Assembly: GCF_964656455.1 (NCBI RefSeq)
Contig: NC_135719.1
Coordinates: forward strand, 10,395,163 to 10,459,162
DNA from: Halichoerus grypus
Taxonomy: Eukaryota > Chordata > Mammalia > Carnivora > Phocidae
DNA: 64,000 bases
Reading direction: 5' to 3'
Position 1 is the first letter of the stretch, and the number at the start of each line of letters is the position of its first letter. A program made the position numbers and the translations under genes. Positions 43,851 through 56,624 of this stretch are shown here, piece after piece. Below the pieces are notes generated by a model. That model did no database searches. It saw only the letters and a program-made list of their open reading frames with translations, and was not told the origin of the DNA.

Positions 43851-45468
43851 CAAATGCCTGAGGCCGATTGGGGTGCCCAGGGAAACAGATGTCTCTTCTC
43901 TCAAATGGAATAGGACAGAACAAACCCCAAATCCTGCATTTCCACAATCCCCCACTCTGGTTTCACAGTCTTGTGTGCACAGACAGGGACGCACGACTCC
44001 AGGACACCATGAGGGTCTATTCCCATGCCTGAGAGGGTGCAACACCGAAGAGCAGGTTTTCCCTGATCTCACCAACACCAGGCATCTCTCCCATCACTCT
44101 TCTGTCTTCTATAGCCATCATTTACATCCCAAACATCATCTCGCCAGAGTGTCCAAGTCCCCTGAGTGTCCTTTTGTAACACCCAGTGTGGTGCCTTATA
44201 CATAGTAAATGTATCAGTGAAAGTCTTGCTAAGCCTGGGCCTCTTGTAGTATTTAAATATGCTTGGGAAACCAGCAGAATCATCCTTCGCTATCAGGGCT
44301 GATTAACTTTTACTGAGAAAACTATCTGATAAAATTATAATCGATGCTACCGAGCCATAGACAGGTAGACCGTCTTCCATTACGAAGTCATTAGTCCTTT
44401 TGGGTGGAATGCAAAGATCAAAAGAAGCTTTTGTACAAGAAGAGAAACAGCTTCGGGGTAAGCTAGTGTTCGGAGCTGAGTTGTAACTGTAGGTGGATCA
44501 GCCAGATGGGGGGTGAGGGGGAGAGAAAGCAAGGAGAAGGTGTGCCAGAGTGGTTTTCATCCCCTCAACCACAAAGGGGAGGGTGGTTGCAAACACAAAG
44601 GGAACCTGATGAACTCTGCACAAGGTCAAAGGGCATACCTGAGTCCTGGGTCTCCCTCACAGCTGCCCTGCACTCGCCTCTCCTGTCTGTTGTGACAGTG
44701 ACTCTCACCTAGTGGACATGACATCATAAGGAGGAAAGTCCCCATGCAAATGACCTCAGCAGCTAAGGGGACACACTGTGTGGTTTAATCAATGACATCT
44801 TGTGTGAAGGTCTGAGGAGGCGTTTGAGAAAAGTCTATACAACAGGAAAAGAATGACATCCACGGGGGATGAATGTGGCACATTCGGCAGAACCCTCATC
44901 TTCACTGTAAATTTGCTGTTTGAGTTGGGGAAAACAAAAGCAGTGAAGTGTTGAGAATCTCGTAGGGTTCAACCCACCATGTGTAAGGGTAAACTTGAGC
45001 CTCACCTCCAGACTTCTAGGTGCTGACCTCTGGATTGTCCGAGTTATAACATGTGTATTCTTATTAAATAGGGAGTGCTGTAGAATTTTCAGCTGTTGTT
45101 AGTATTGCTATGATGATAGACATGTTTTCCTCCCTGACTCTGGGAAAGGTACTAGAAAGAATCGTGGATGTTTTCTCTCAAAGCAATCACTGCTGAAAAG
45201 AGCCCCCAGAAACCAGAGCCCTGGACAAAGGCACATACCCAGCAGGGCCAAGGTCATGAGCATCTGGCCAGTACTATCACACAAGGCTCTGCTTTCAGAA
45301 GTCCGGAGCTTAGGGATAGTGGTCCATGGGTGCCGTCTAGAAATTCTTAATACTTTTATCATTGAATTTGGTTATGTAGGTGCAGTCCAGTGGGACAATG
45401 GAGCATGCACCAGAGGCTTGAAGCCTCGCCCCCTCCCTGACATGGGTCTCTGCTGCCTGCTGCCCAGC
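43851..45468. other. Unique sequence, perhaps an L2 trace
   Basis: A possible L2-type 3' end lies near 44040-44220 (ctcaccaacaccaggcatct, tggtgccttatacatagtaa). The rest shows no gene. Overlapping open frames on both strands (43873-44205 and 43746-44078) have no domains. Confidence 0.35.
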
Positions 45469-45610
45469 ATCCCCACTCCACCCCTACCCCCCATCCCCCC
45501 ACCCCTCCACCCCCACCCAGGAACAGCTGCTGCACTGGGGACAGGTTCAGGGAGGGATGGGCTCGGCAGCTGTTCACCGAGGCACAGGGCGGGGCCGAGC
45601 ACCTGTGAAA
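45469..45610. promoter_or_regulatory. GC-rich E-box/GC-box segment
   Basis: A C-rich run (45469-45519) is followed by CAGCTG at 45524-45529 and 45567-45572, GGGCGGGGC at 45588-45596 and CACCTG at 45600-45605. This is the most GC-rich, motif-dense non-repeat stretch nearby. It resembles a small promoter or enhancer, but no gene start is evident. C-rich repeats could also be a simple low-complexity region. Confidence 0.25.
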
Positions 45611-45777
45611 GTCAGCTCTCACTCCTCAGGTATCCCTGGGACCAAGGGGGGCACAGAATTTAATAGCAAATAAAAAAAAAACCAAAACACTAGGCCCAGT
45701 TGAGGGAAAAAAAAGAACAGAAGAAAGAAAAAAGCGTTTCTTCCTGCTTTTTTGGGGACAAGAGTCTCCCCATTTTC

Positions 45778-45976
45778 TTTTTTTAAAGATCTTATTTATT
45801 TATTTGACAAGAGAGAGAGAGCACAAGCAGGGAGAGTGGCAGGCAGAGGGAGAGGGAGAAGCAGGCTTCCTGCTTCTGTGGATCTCGATCCCAGGACCCT
45901 GAGATCGTGACCTGAGCCTGAGATCGTGACCTGAGCCGAAGGCAGACGCTTAACGACTGAGGCACCCAGGCGCCCC
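45778..45976 (-). mobile_element. SINEC with internal 19-bp duplication
   Basis: A 16-bp duplication with one mismatch flanks it (45762-45777 and 45977-45992; core ctccccattttc). Within the tRNA-like head a 19-base unit (starting gagatcgtgacctgagcc) is repeated in tandem at 45901-45919 and 45920-45938, lengthening the distance between the Pol III boxes by 19 bases. Confidence 0.93.
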
Positions 45977-45992
45977 GAGGCTCCCCATTTTC

Positions 45993-47547
45993 ATTTTTCA
46001 CTGGGCCCTGAAAATTATGTAGCTGGTTTCCAAGTTCGGTCTTTGGGCACCACGTGTAAAAAAGGTTCAGGGCAATTCTTCTCATATACTTTGATACATG
46101 AGCTCCCAATGGTGGGCTCATGGAGAGAGAAAAGCAGAGCATGGAGGTCAGAGTCTACACTCAGTGTTTGCCTTTGACATACTTATTGTGACATATGTAT
46201 TATGTTTCAGATAATGGGTAACTACTCATCCTTTTTAGGGACTAGATAAAGAGAAGACATCTGAAACCAGTGCTCGAGCTATGACTGAACATTCAGTTTT
46301 GGGATTACATCCTTGTAATCCCCTAGATTAGTTTTGGTTTATAACTCCATTAACTCAGGTGTCGGTGAGATTTCTGGAAGTAGGTTTTCTTATGGCTTCT
46401 TTTACATTGAATATCAACCAGTATAATACAATATTGTGCCATGTATTAGATTATAATCTTCTTTTTAATATGACTGTTTTCTCTGCAAGCTTTCCATCAG
46501 CCCTAGGTGACAGGGAAGAATAACTTTAATACTGACTGTTTTATGTGTGTACATTCACACCACAGCATACAGAGTATAATATTGTTTTTATTTATCCTTT
46601 AGCGATGGGTAGGCAACAGTTGAGATACTCCAATCAGGATACACACTCCAGAGGTAGTTAGCATTTTAATGAAGTTAACCAGAACCTCCCATCCTAGGGG
46701 AACCCTTTCCAAGCCTTCAACTATCTTTAGAGAATTTGCTGATTAGCATGAATGATGTTAGAAATGACTTTTTTACCGGTGAAATGAGCTATATTCAATT
46801 TTGTAGACTGACTAGAAATAATTCTAGAAAAACAACCTCCCTTCCCCATATGGGCTGTGAGTCTAGGGTCCCAGTCAGTCAATAACTATTAAGTGGTACA
46901 TTGGTCAAAGGGCTCCATCAAATCCTGTGCCCTGGTCCCCTTAGGACATAATTTCTTGTTGTTTTTAGATCACAGTGATAAATACTTTTTACATCATAAC
47001 CTAATACACACACACATACCCAGGCACATTGAAAGGAAGAGTGTCCAGAGAAAGCATTTCTTACTCTCACTTTATGTAATGCATTCTATTCTACTATAAT
47101 TCATTTTGCTAATTGCTGATTGTAATGCACTCAGTTTATTTCAGATCACCCTAGTGGGATACAAACAACCATTCTAAAAACCCTAGCCTAGAGAGCGAGC
47201 AGAATCCTGCCACTAGAATGTTGCCACAGGCCTTTGCTGCAAGGTGCTGACATGGCCAGGAGTGGGGGAGTCATGGAGTTACAGGAGAGATGGGCACATG
47301 TTTTTGGGTGAAGGAGCTAATGAAATGGGTGTGCACCAGAATGTGGTCTGGGACTTGCCTGCATTGTAACATACAACCAGGTAGTGAAGAGGTGGGAGAG
47401 GAGACCTCTGTTCCATCTATGTTCTCTCACCTATGTTCAACTACTGGACGTTACCAATAATGCCAGGAAGAACCTAGTAATGATGGATAACCATATTGGT
47501 TTAGGTCAATTTGCAAGTATTACTTTGAAAAATGAAAGACTATCAGG
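45993..47547. other. Unique sequence
   Basis: No gene or clear repeat is recognised. Short CA runs occur near 47005-47020. Small open frames (46893-47099, 47384-47647) have no domains. Confidence 0.35.
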
Positions 47548-48009
47548 CACTGTAGTGGGGTGCATGGTGGCACCCCAAAAGATAGGGCTGCCCAGAACCT
47601 GTAAACACGATCTTATTTGGAAAAAGCGTCTTTGCAAATGTCATTAAGGTAAGGATCTGGAGATAGGATCACCCCAAATTATCCAGGTGGGCCCTAAATC
47701 CAGTGATAAGTGTCTTACAAGGGAAAGACAGAGGGAGATTGGAGACAGAAGAGGAGGAGGGGGTCACAGTGAAGATAGAAGCAGAGACTGGAGGCACACA
47801 GCCACATGCCAAGGATTCCCTGGAGCCACCAGAAGCTTGAAGAGGCAAAGAAGGGATTCTACCCTAGGGCCTTCAGAGGAAACGGGGCCCTACTGACACC
47901 TTGACTTTGGACCTCTGAGCTTCACAACTGTGAGAAAATAAATTTCTATTGTTTTAAGCTACAAGCATGTGGCAATTAGTTTTCAAGGCAGCCCTAGGAA
48001 ACCAATACA
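47548..48009 (+). mobile_element. MLT1-type MaLR LTR
   Basis: 'atcttatttggaaaaagcgt', 'tttgcaaatgtcattaaggt', 'gataagtgtcttacaaggga', 'tggagccaccagaagcttga', 'gaggcaaagaagggattcta', 'ctgacaccttgactttggac', 'gagcttcacaactgtgagaa' and 'aataaatttctattgtttta' appear in LTR order. This is a near full-length solo LTR in sense orientation, with an AATAAA at about 47938-47943. The best preserved LTR in the window. Confidence 0.85.
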
Positions 48010-49167
48010 GACGTTATAGAGACCAAGACCACAGAACTCTCTTTGATAATCTTGCCAATTGCTCAGTCCCAACCAGAATCGCCTCACCCTGAACAAAGGA
48101 GCAAAGGTCTGTTCTGTATTTTTTTTTTTTTTTTTTTTTTGCTAGCTTATGTAGAATCAGCTCTCAGGAAAATACATCTTGTTTGATTCAAAATATTTCA
48201 AAACATCACTCACTATCTCTGATGGCATTTATGGCTCTACATTCTTTACAGCAACCATATAAAACTTATTTCAAAAAACGTGATGGGCATTCTTAACTAT
48301 ACGTGAACAGGGCGAACAAACTTCTTCAAGAAGGAACAAGCAGATGCGTATAACCAGGGCATTGCTTCTAGGAGATTTTATTTCCTCAAGCAAAGCTGAC
48401 CTTGGTTGGGCATTGTTGAACGTGGAATTGCTATCCCCATGTTAGTAAGGAAAAAGAGGCAGCCTATATCTCAGGGTGTAGAATTTCAGAGATGGTCCTC
48501 TGATGAAACAGCTAACATCCTATTACAAACAGCATGAAGGAGAGAAGGGAGAAAATGAAACACTGGGGAGCTCATATTTACTTGAGAACATCAAAATACA
48601 TCAGAAAATCAGAGACCCCGATAGAGATCCTCTTAACTTTTTAAAATCGTTTATCTCCAATAACAGTCCTAGAAAATAAGTATTTAGAAACAATTTTTCT
48701 GAGGAAATTGTTTCACACCCACAAACCACCTACAGAGCAAGCTTCTTTGTTTTAGCTTCCAGTACAATGTGACTTGGGTGTGTGTTGCAAGGGCAAATGA
48801 TGGTGGAAACAGAGATCATTGTATTTATCTTCAATGGTTACTAGGAGGGGACAGGTTGATCATTTCTACTGAATCATTAAGTCGGAAAGGTTGCAAAATA
48901 TCCTGAAAATCGTATATGCAAATTATCTTTGAGAACACCACAATGCAATTGCCTCTGGAATCTAATAAAGCAAACGTGTTAGGCCTGCCCAGCAGCATTA
49001 TTTATCAGGGCCATCATGAAACATAAACATTATGTTTAGGAAGAATTTACATGACACGAAAGTCATTAGGATGTGATAGTATTATTATTACTTTATTGTT
49101 AAGTGCTGTGGACATTTTTTAAGTACTCTGTTTATTAGACAATTTCGTTTCATTGAATTTCTCTTTT
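48010..49167. other. Unique sequence with an octamer block
   Basis: A T run lies at 48119-48140. In 48890-49080 a perfect ATGCAAAT octamer (48916-48923) is followed by TTATCT (GATA-like). No gene or repeat family is recognised. Confidence 0.35.
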
Positions 49168-49186
49168 AAATCTTTTTAACCTTTTA

Positions 49187-49372
49187 GGGGCGCCTGGGTG
49201 GCTCAGGGGGTTGAGCAGCTGGCTCTTGGTTCCAGCTGAGGTCGTGATTTCAGGGTCCTGAGATTAAGCCCCAGATGGGCTCTGCCCTGGGCATGGAGCC
49301 TGCTTAAGATTGTCTCTCTCCCTCTCCCTCTGCCCTTCCCCCCCTCTAAAATAAACAAACAAGCAAACAGAT
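49187..49372 (+). mobile_element. SINEC (Can-SINE)
   Basis: A perfect 19-bp duplication, aaatctttttaacctttta, lies at 49168-49186 and 49373-49391. Head 'ggggcgcctgggtggctca', a middle of the 'ggtcctgagattaagcccc' type, CT-rich run and tail. Young by its intact duplication; the body is diverged from the other young copies, so it represents another subfamily. Confidence 0.94.
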
Positions 49373-49391
49373 AAATCTTTTTAACCTTTTA

Positions 49392-50364
49392 AAACAACTT
49401 AACTTATTATTAGGGTTTAAAATGAACATGAGCTTTATTCCATCTTAGCAATCAAGGTGGAAAAATAAACTTTCCCCATTACAGGCACTTAGTTCCTGGC
49501 AACAGACTCAGATGGCTGGTGTGGGTCACATGACCCTCTGTGTGTCAATCACAGTGGAGGCTGGGGAGGCTGGGGTCCTCTGAATAGCAGCCCTCCCCAG
49601 GTCTGCGTGGTGGGAGTGGCGAATTGATGCTTCTCCAAAGCAGAGGTGGCTGGACTGTTAGCAGAAGGAGTAAAGGGCGGGGCTATTCAGAAAAACAGGT
49701 GTTCACGCATACACTCAGATTTATCCGCAAATGTGTTTAGACAAACTGACAAAATACTGGAAGCAAGTGTAGCCTTATGTGTGTTAGCCCCAGTTCTGGC
49801 TGATGGGATTATGGGGGTTTATAAACATGCTTTGCTTACTACAGTTGCCCAGCCCTTACCACCTCGCCTTTTTATAAACAAAAGGATTTAAGCTTCACTG
49901 ACATTGGTTTGTTACTATACACGAAAGTTTTGGCAATTTAAAGCTTTGGTTGCGCCCTCGGGGGTAAGAAGAATTCCATGAGGTCAGAGAACTGTGCGTA
50001 CTCTGTGACTCGCCAAGAAGTCCACCCCATAGCCTGGGGAGTGGATTCCTTTGAAAGGTGTGAACAGTGTAAATGGTTGACCAGTGATGGGGAGTAACAG
50101 CAGGGGGCGCCATGCAGGGAAGAGCTCCTGGACAGGGCTTTCAAATTGGCTCTCTCTTCTTTCCATCTCCTAGCTTACTCTGAGAATGGGCCCATCTCTT
50201 TCCCCTTTGGTACTCTCATTCTCCATCCTGGATTATACACCATCCTGTTCTGACTAATTCACCCATTCGAGCTCTGTTGGGAAGGTTTAAACTTCTTCCT
50301 CTGACAAGGAATCCTTTAATTCAAATGATCCTCCTACCCATGAAAAACAACACATTATTCAATT
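49392..50364. other. Unique sequence
   Basis: No repeat or gene recognised. Overlapping minus-strand open frames (49895-50166) are shadows without domains. Confidence 0.35.
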
Positions 50365-50575
50365 ACAAATGATTCTAAAAGCTATCATTTTCTAAGCATT
50401 TATCATATGCACACATGATTTCATTGAGTTCAATAAGTTTTGGGTTACTGGTCCAAATTTCAGATGAGTAAGTGGAGTGACGGGAAGGTTATATAACTTG
50501 TGCGAAGTCACATTGCTTATAAATGGCTGTCCCGGGATTTGAATGTGAGTCAGATTCTAAGCCCATGATCTTGAA
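50365..50575 (+). repeat. MIR SINE
   Basis: 'ctaagcatttatcatatgca', 'gatgagtaagtggagtgacg', 'gcgaagtcacattgcttata' and 'gggatttgaatgtgagtcag' match MIR in sense orientation, near full length. Confidence 0.68.
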
Positions 50576-52124
50576 AAGGGAAGGGCTAATGTTGCCTGTT
50601 GGGGAAGGTCATTGAGAGGACGTGACTGTCAGTTGATCCATGAGCTGGACCCAGCAATGGGAGGCTCCTCACTTCCTCTACTGTCCTTGGAATGTGCTCT
50701 TTGCTTGGCTTCCCCACTCTCAGAAGCTGCCCCAAGGATGTAGCCTTGAGAGAGTGATGTGTTGTTGAGACCATCTGGGCCGTGTACATGACTGAACACA
50801 GTTAAGGACTCTGTATAGATTTTTAAGATTTGGTGGGCAAGTAAAGAAGATCTACTTACTCATCCCGAGGCCACCCAAGATAAGCCTTGTATGCAAGTTC
50901 CCTTGCTTGTTAAACATACCACCCTCCAAGCTGGAGTGACTGCCTCTTTCCTTGGTCTCTTTCTGACCTCTGAGAATGGGGGCCAGTTTCAGATTCTACC
51001 TGGGAAGTTCCAGGAGGTTATAAACCACCACTGTCACACCCTGGCTTATCTTCAATAAGTTATCTCCACCTGAATCATTATCTTATTATCTTATAAAGTC
51101 AGGATATTTCTAAATCCTGCCCAGACTATTCTGTGGGCTTTTGGAAAGTTCTATGAGACAACACATGGAAAGAGCTTTGCACATTATAAGTCACATGTGC
51201 ACATGTGCTGTTTCTTTCATAGATTGAGCCTCTAGGAGACTGGAGGAGGGAGGCACATCTAATGAGGTTCAAGGACAAAGAACTTCAGCGGTTGCACACC
51301 TGGTGAAGAGGCATACAGTGATGAAACATATATACTAAGGCTCCAGCTGTAGGTTGACAAGAGACCCGATGGGATCCAAGTAAAATAAGGTGATTATAAG
51401 TCTTGGTTTTTCCATGACTGAGGGGTTTCCTGGGGCATGGGACTTTCTGTGCTAAAACTGGACAGGTCCTGAGCAAACCAAGTTGAAGGGGTTGCCCTGG
51501 TTAAGGTAAGAAGTGACGTGTGAACTGGTCATTTAAAAGCAGAGTGGAAAATCATCCCATGGTGGTTGGGCTTTGAGGACATGGCAGCCCTATTGTTCCA
51601 AAGATGCCATCACTCCAGCTACTCAGAAGAACAGAGGCATGGGGTACATTTTCCATAACCATGAAAGATCAGTGAACCAGCAATTCTTCCCCAAACTCGT
51701 ACCGCTCAGGAAGTAAACTCTTGTCTTTCCCCAGTCTAACAGGCACACGGTCATCCACTCCTCGCCATAACACCCAGCCTCCTCCAGGGAGATAGGGAGA
51801 GCCCTGCCAGGAGTTAAGAGCCTGGAATACAGGCATTTCATAGCTTACACACAGCCTTACTTTCAAATGGTGGCCCTCCAACTTGCTCTTTCCTTAGAAG
51901 TCTGTCTTTCCAGAGTGTTCCTCGGTCTTCTGACTAGTGAGGTCCTGAGCTCTCCTCACATTATGTACCGTTGGGACTGAATGCCCCCAGTGGACCTCCT
52001 TTGGAAAGAACCTGGCTCCTGTCTCCCGCACAACCCCCACCCCGTCCCAACCAAGAGCATTTCTATTGGAAAACCCTGCAACCTCATGACTCCCCAGTAC
52101 CTTCTCGCTTCTCAGCACTCCGCC
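50576..52124. other. Unique sequence
   Basis: No gene recognised. A MIR-like antisense piece may lie near 51060-51190. Open frames such as 51623-51841 minus and its neighbours have no known domain. Confidence 0.35.
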
Positions 52125-52345
52125 AAACTGCCTGGGTTCACATCCTCACGCCACCATTTCCTATCACCTGTGTCATTTTAAGCAGAGTACTTCGCATCCC
52201 TTTTCCTCATTAGTAAAGTGAGGATGATAATTATGCCACCTAATTTAACGGGCAGTGAAAGGATTAAATAATTTAATACATGGGAAGCACTTAGAAATGT
52301 CTGGAAGCTAGTAAGTGGTCAATAAGTATTAGTGCTTTCGTTTTC
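52125..52345 (-). repeat. MIR SINE
   Basis: Plus-strand phrases 'tgcctgggttcacatcctca', 'cctgtgtcattttaagcag', 'ttttcctcattagtaaagtg', 'aggatgataattatgcc', 'gattaaataatttaataca' and 'ggtcaataagtattagtgct' are the complement of a near full-length MIR. Confidence 0.78.
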
Positions 52346-52599
52346 ATCCAACCTACCTGCTTGTTGCCCTAGGGTGGTGTTCTCATCTCTTTCTGTAGAA
52401 AACGAGGTTTAAAGATTCCCTTCCTTGGTGTACTAGAAGAAGCCTAAGCTTTGGAAGTGTGTGATTATCTCCAACATTTTGGTTTCCTAGTCTGCTAAAA
52501 TGGGCTAAGAATCAACTTATGAAGGGCTCAGAGATAATGCATGACAGCTCTGTCCTTTGGGACCCCCCCTCCCCTCCGCCATACCTTACGCTCTATCTG
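52346..52599. other. Unique, MIR-like traces
   Basis: A second, weaker MIR-like stretch lies around 52460-52560; nothing else is seen. Confidence 0.3.
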
Positions 52600-52760
52600 C
52601 AGTATAGCATTGATCCCCCTGACTGATTTAATGTTTGTCACTAGACTGTGAGCATCTTGAAAGAAAGTGTTGTGTCTTTTTCATCTTCTCATTTCCAGGG
52701 CTTACCTGGGTACCTGGTGTAAAAGGGGAATCAATGCATGTCTGGTGAAGTGATGGCATC
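52600..52760 (+). repeat. L2 LINE 3' end
   Basis: 'tgtttgtcactagactgtga', 'gcatcttgaaagaaagtgtt', 'gtgtctttttcatcttctca' and 'ttacctgggtacctggtg' match the terminal L2 region in sense orientation. Confidence 0.55.
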
Positions 52761-55324
52761 TAGCATAATACCTGGCTTGTATTTGGTGATCAGTGGATTA
52801 TAGTTTCTCTCCTAAGGTTATGGAGCTGGTTAGTAGCATATGGGGGCTGAACTTGACATTTTTTCCCCCTTAAACTGATTAGTAAAGTTGCCTTCGAAGG
52901 AAGATTATTGAGAAAATGATTATAAAATTCCTTTAGTTCATGAGCAAAAATAGTACTTACACATTTGAACTACATTTTTATTTCCGTTTTCCAAATTAAG
53001 CCTGCTGTAGGGCATGCACTGTATTTCCTTGTTAGTTTTCAGTTCCAATACATTTTAGATGAGGTGGAAACTTTCAGGACAGAGTCATCAATATTTCTCA
53101 GTAAGAGTCCTGCCTCTTTTGTAATTGAATGCCCTCTCTTGCTAATTTGTGTGCATCCATATAATATCCCTTTCTTCCAATTAAACACATCACTCATTGA
53201 CGATGCTTCAAGTCTGAAGCCAAGAGAAGTGAAAGGAATAGGGCATAGAAGCCTTCAAATTGGACGCTTCCCCTGAGTTAAGGCATTTTTCTTCCTTTAT
53301 ATCTTGGCAAGTGGTCACTTTCATGGTGATACCAGCTGTACTATGGGAACAGATTTGATGGGTAGTGTTTTACATTCGCACATGTCACCAATGCAACATG
53401 GCAAGGGCACGAACATTCCATTTTTCTCATCACAAGTTTGTAGTCTAGAGCTATTCATCTCAGATAAAACCAACTTTCTATAGCAACTTCAAATGAAAGC
53501 AAATAATGCTTGGTCTGTGACTTTATGTACCACTGATGTGGAATTAGAAGAACAAAGTGAGTCAACTAGGATATCATTCTGTTTCTGCAACATGAAATGT
53601 AAGCCCTCTCTCATACAATTTTAGAAATTCAGACACTCAACTCCAAAACAATGAACCAATGGATCATGGTCACAACTTGAGATGGAATGTGTATGGAAGC
53701 GGAAACATTTTCCAGAACTTGAAATAGCAAACTATGGCATGCCTTTAATTCAATTCTAAATGTTTGTAAATCTAGGCCATTGATTCTCATTGGCCTCCCC
53801 ACACTGTAGTTTATTTTTCCATCTTGACTCTCTCAGTTACTCTGGTTTTCATTTAATGAAGACAGATCTCCCAGTCCTTGTTTCATTAATGCTGGCCTCT
53901 TGAGACTGATTTAGCCAGAATGGTGGTAATAATATGGAGAGTTTAATAGGGGAGGGAAATAGCTAATTACATATTATCAAAGCAAGCCAGGAAAGGCCTG
54001 GAGAAAAAATACATCTATAAATCTCAGAGTCACACATCATAGCATGAAGTGTCAAGCCTACAAGGAGGAACTGTACGGTTGATGTCAAGGTCTCAGCTAG
54101 AAAATCTTCCATGGATAGCCCCCAAAGTTTTACCTGCATTGTTCCCTTCTGGTCTGTCAAATAAATTGTCCTATGACTTTTGAAAAAGATTAATGACACA
54201 AATGTTGTACTTCAAATAGAAGGACTACGTAATCACCGAACTAGTAAGAACTCTTAACAATCCCATGATATCGGCCAAATGAAGAGCCAACCCTAGGCAG
54301 GGATTCTGTAAGAACCATGTTATGGCACCTCTAGTAGCTTCTTCCCTATGCTGGGCTCCCACCCACTCTGCACCTCCCATTACATTTTTCTCTCATATCC
54401 TCTAGTCATACTCAAGTATAAATCCGCTCACTTGGTGTTAGGCAGCCTCAGAGATCTACACCAATGACCTCATTTCACTAGAAGAAAAATGAGGCCAGAG
54501 TGGATGAGTTTGGAACAGAATACCCAACTAGTAAGTGCCAGGATTACATCTGTTGACATTTTCCCTGTAATAATTGTCAACAGTTTTAAGAATCATTATA
54601 ATTTTTCAACATTAGCGAAAATGTTGTAAGAAGCTAGACTAATAGCTAACGGGTCAGCCAGAAATACGGTCATGCCACATCAAAGGGGAATTCACGCTAA
54701 CAGGAAGAGGGGCAGGAACACAGAAACAATTTGGGGGAGACTACCACAGCAGAGTGGAAGGGACAACAGATTTACCTTCTTGTTTTCAGCAGACATGACT
54801 CACATACATCTCTGTTTTCAGCTGTTGCACACTCTTGCAAAAATAAGCCAGGAGAGGTCTGGAAGCATGCAAACAGTTGGGTTTGTTAAACAATTTAGAG
54901 CACTTTCAGTAGAATACATTTTCCAGAAAGATCCAGTTGCACTTCCTTTTATCACAGCCTCATGAAATTCATAGCTGCCATCTATTCCAAGACTCTATTT
55001 TCCATTTATTCCTTTATTTTTAAATTCACCAGGTGGTGGAACCAAAGTGGTGGGGCACAATAATGCAATAGTGACCCCTATCCTGATGCCAAGGTCATTG
55101 GCATCCTCCATAAACTGTGCACTCTCTGACAGCTGCTTAATGGTCCGTCCCATTTGTGGTGGTTGAAATTTTACCACAAGCTTCACTCCTCAAGCTTAGA
55201 AATTAAAACGCTTTTGTTGTGATGCAGTGGATGAGACAGGAAATGGGTGATAAGAAGTCACAGAGGGCCTTTGCCCACTACATTTAGGCAGAGCCTGTCC
55301 ATATGTAAAGCCCACTTCTGCGGC
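52761..55324. other. Unique block, no gene seen
   Basis: About 2.5 kb with no recognisable gene or well-preserved repeat. The open frames at 52965-53276, 53963-54199 (minus) and 54672-54965 show no known domain. Confidence 0.35.
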
Positions 55325-55500
55325 TGGAATATTCAGACCTGGAGTCACGTTGTGGCTTCATCGAGCACTAGCTGTGAGACTAACAGTTTACGTAACCTGT
55401 TGGCTCTTTGTTTACCTCATTTGTAAAATAAGGATAGCAAGACATTAAATTAGAATACTTGGCATATAAGAATGGTTCAGTAAGTTCCAGCTATCATCGT
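55325..55500 (-). repeat. MIR SINE
   Basis: Plus-strand phrases 'gcactagctgtgagactaac', 'gtttacctcatttgtaaaat' and 'aggatagcaagacattaaat' are the complement of MIR. Confidence 0.65.
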
Positions 55501-55544
55501 ATGTGCAAAATGGGAATCCTGACACCTACCATTGTGGTTGCTGT

Positions 55545-55900
55545 CAATAATGTTACCTACACACCACAACACCCTTAAGTCTCAGTGGCTTTGAACAACA
55601 TGAGTTTATTTCTCATGTCTGGTCCAATGTGAGTTGTGGCGGAGAGGCTCAGCACCATGTGGTCATTCAAGGTTCCAGGCACCTGTCATTATTTTTTTCT
55701 AGAGCCATATCATCCTCTGAATTCAGCCTACAGATGGGAAAAGGCAGCCGGGAAAAGAGGGAGCATGGAGAAGGCACAGCAATCTCAACCACGTCACTTC
55801 TGTGGCCGTTCCATTGTCAAAAACTCATCACATGGCCACATCTGGATGAAAAGGGCTGGAAAAGGTTGTCTAGCTATATGCTTAGGAAGACAAAAAGAGC
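55545..55900 (-). mobile_element. MLT1-type LTR, antisense
   Basis: 'cagtggctttgaacaacatg', 'agtttatttctcatgtctgg', 'ccacgtcacttctgtggccg' and 'tcatcacatggccacatctg' are the complement of MLT1-type LTR phrases. Two overlapping open frames (55629-55955, 55636-55977) lie over it and are artefacts. Confidence 0.68.
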
Positions 55901-56324
55901 ACAGATTCTGGAAGGCTCTTGCAGTCTCGGCCAGTCCCAGTGGCAGCCTCCATAAATGTTTCTATTGTTTCTATTAAGCTCACATCACTGGGTCAAGGTT
56001 CTGAGGTTCCTACAGCACACTTGGAAAGAAGAGCGAAGTCTAAAGTTCCCTTCTAGTTTGTCTTTGCTACAGAAAGCCTTTATAGACCCGAAAGTGAGGC
56101 AGGCCCTTGGTTACTCTTAGTTACAGTGGCCATCTAGGGACAGGTGACCCAGAAAAACAGTGCTAAGGCCATCCCAGAGTGGCTGGTCTCTGAGAGGAGA
56201 GAAAAGAACAAACAAAGCAAAGAAAAACTTAATTCTGACATGTTTGTTTTAAGGTCTAAGGGATTTCTAAATATTGCCACCTTTTCACTTTTTAATTTTT
56301 TATGTGTTATGAAAATATTTTGTC
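55901..56324. other. Unique sequence
   Basis: No gene or repeat recognised. Confidence 0.35.
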
Positions 56325-56475
56325 CTGGGTCCGCTGCTTTTTAGCTATGAGACTTTGACAAGTTATTTGAATTCCATAAGTCTCTATGTTCCCCTCCATA
56401 AAATGAAGATAATAGTTGTTCTATCTCAGAGGGTTGTTTTGGGGATGAAATGAGATGATGAATGGGTGTGTTAGG
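56325..56475 (-). repeat. MIR SINE
   Basis: 'agctatgagactttgacaag', 'ttccataagtctctatgttc', 'ccataaaatgaagataatag' and 'gggatgaaatgagatgatga' are the MIR complement. Confidence 0.7.
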
Positions 56476-56488
56476 TGCAAGGTGCTAC

Positions 56489-56517
56489 CTTCCTCCTCCC
56501 CCTCCTCCTCCTCCTCT
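56489..56517. repeat. (CCT)n simple repeat
   Basis: Tandem CCT units with one CCCC interruption, between two MIR copies. Confidence 0.88.
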
Positions 56518-56624
56518 GTTTCTTTATCTTAGTGTGACTGCTATTCCTATTATCATCTATCATCAAATCTAACAATGTTTGTCTCTTTGAGTTTCCCTTC
56601 AGCCAAGGGAAGCAGCATGATATG

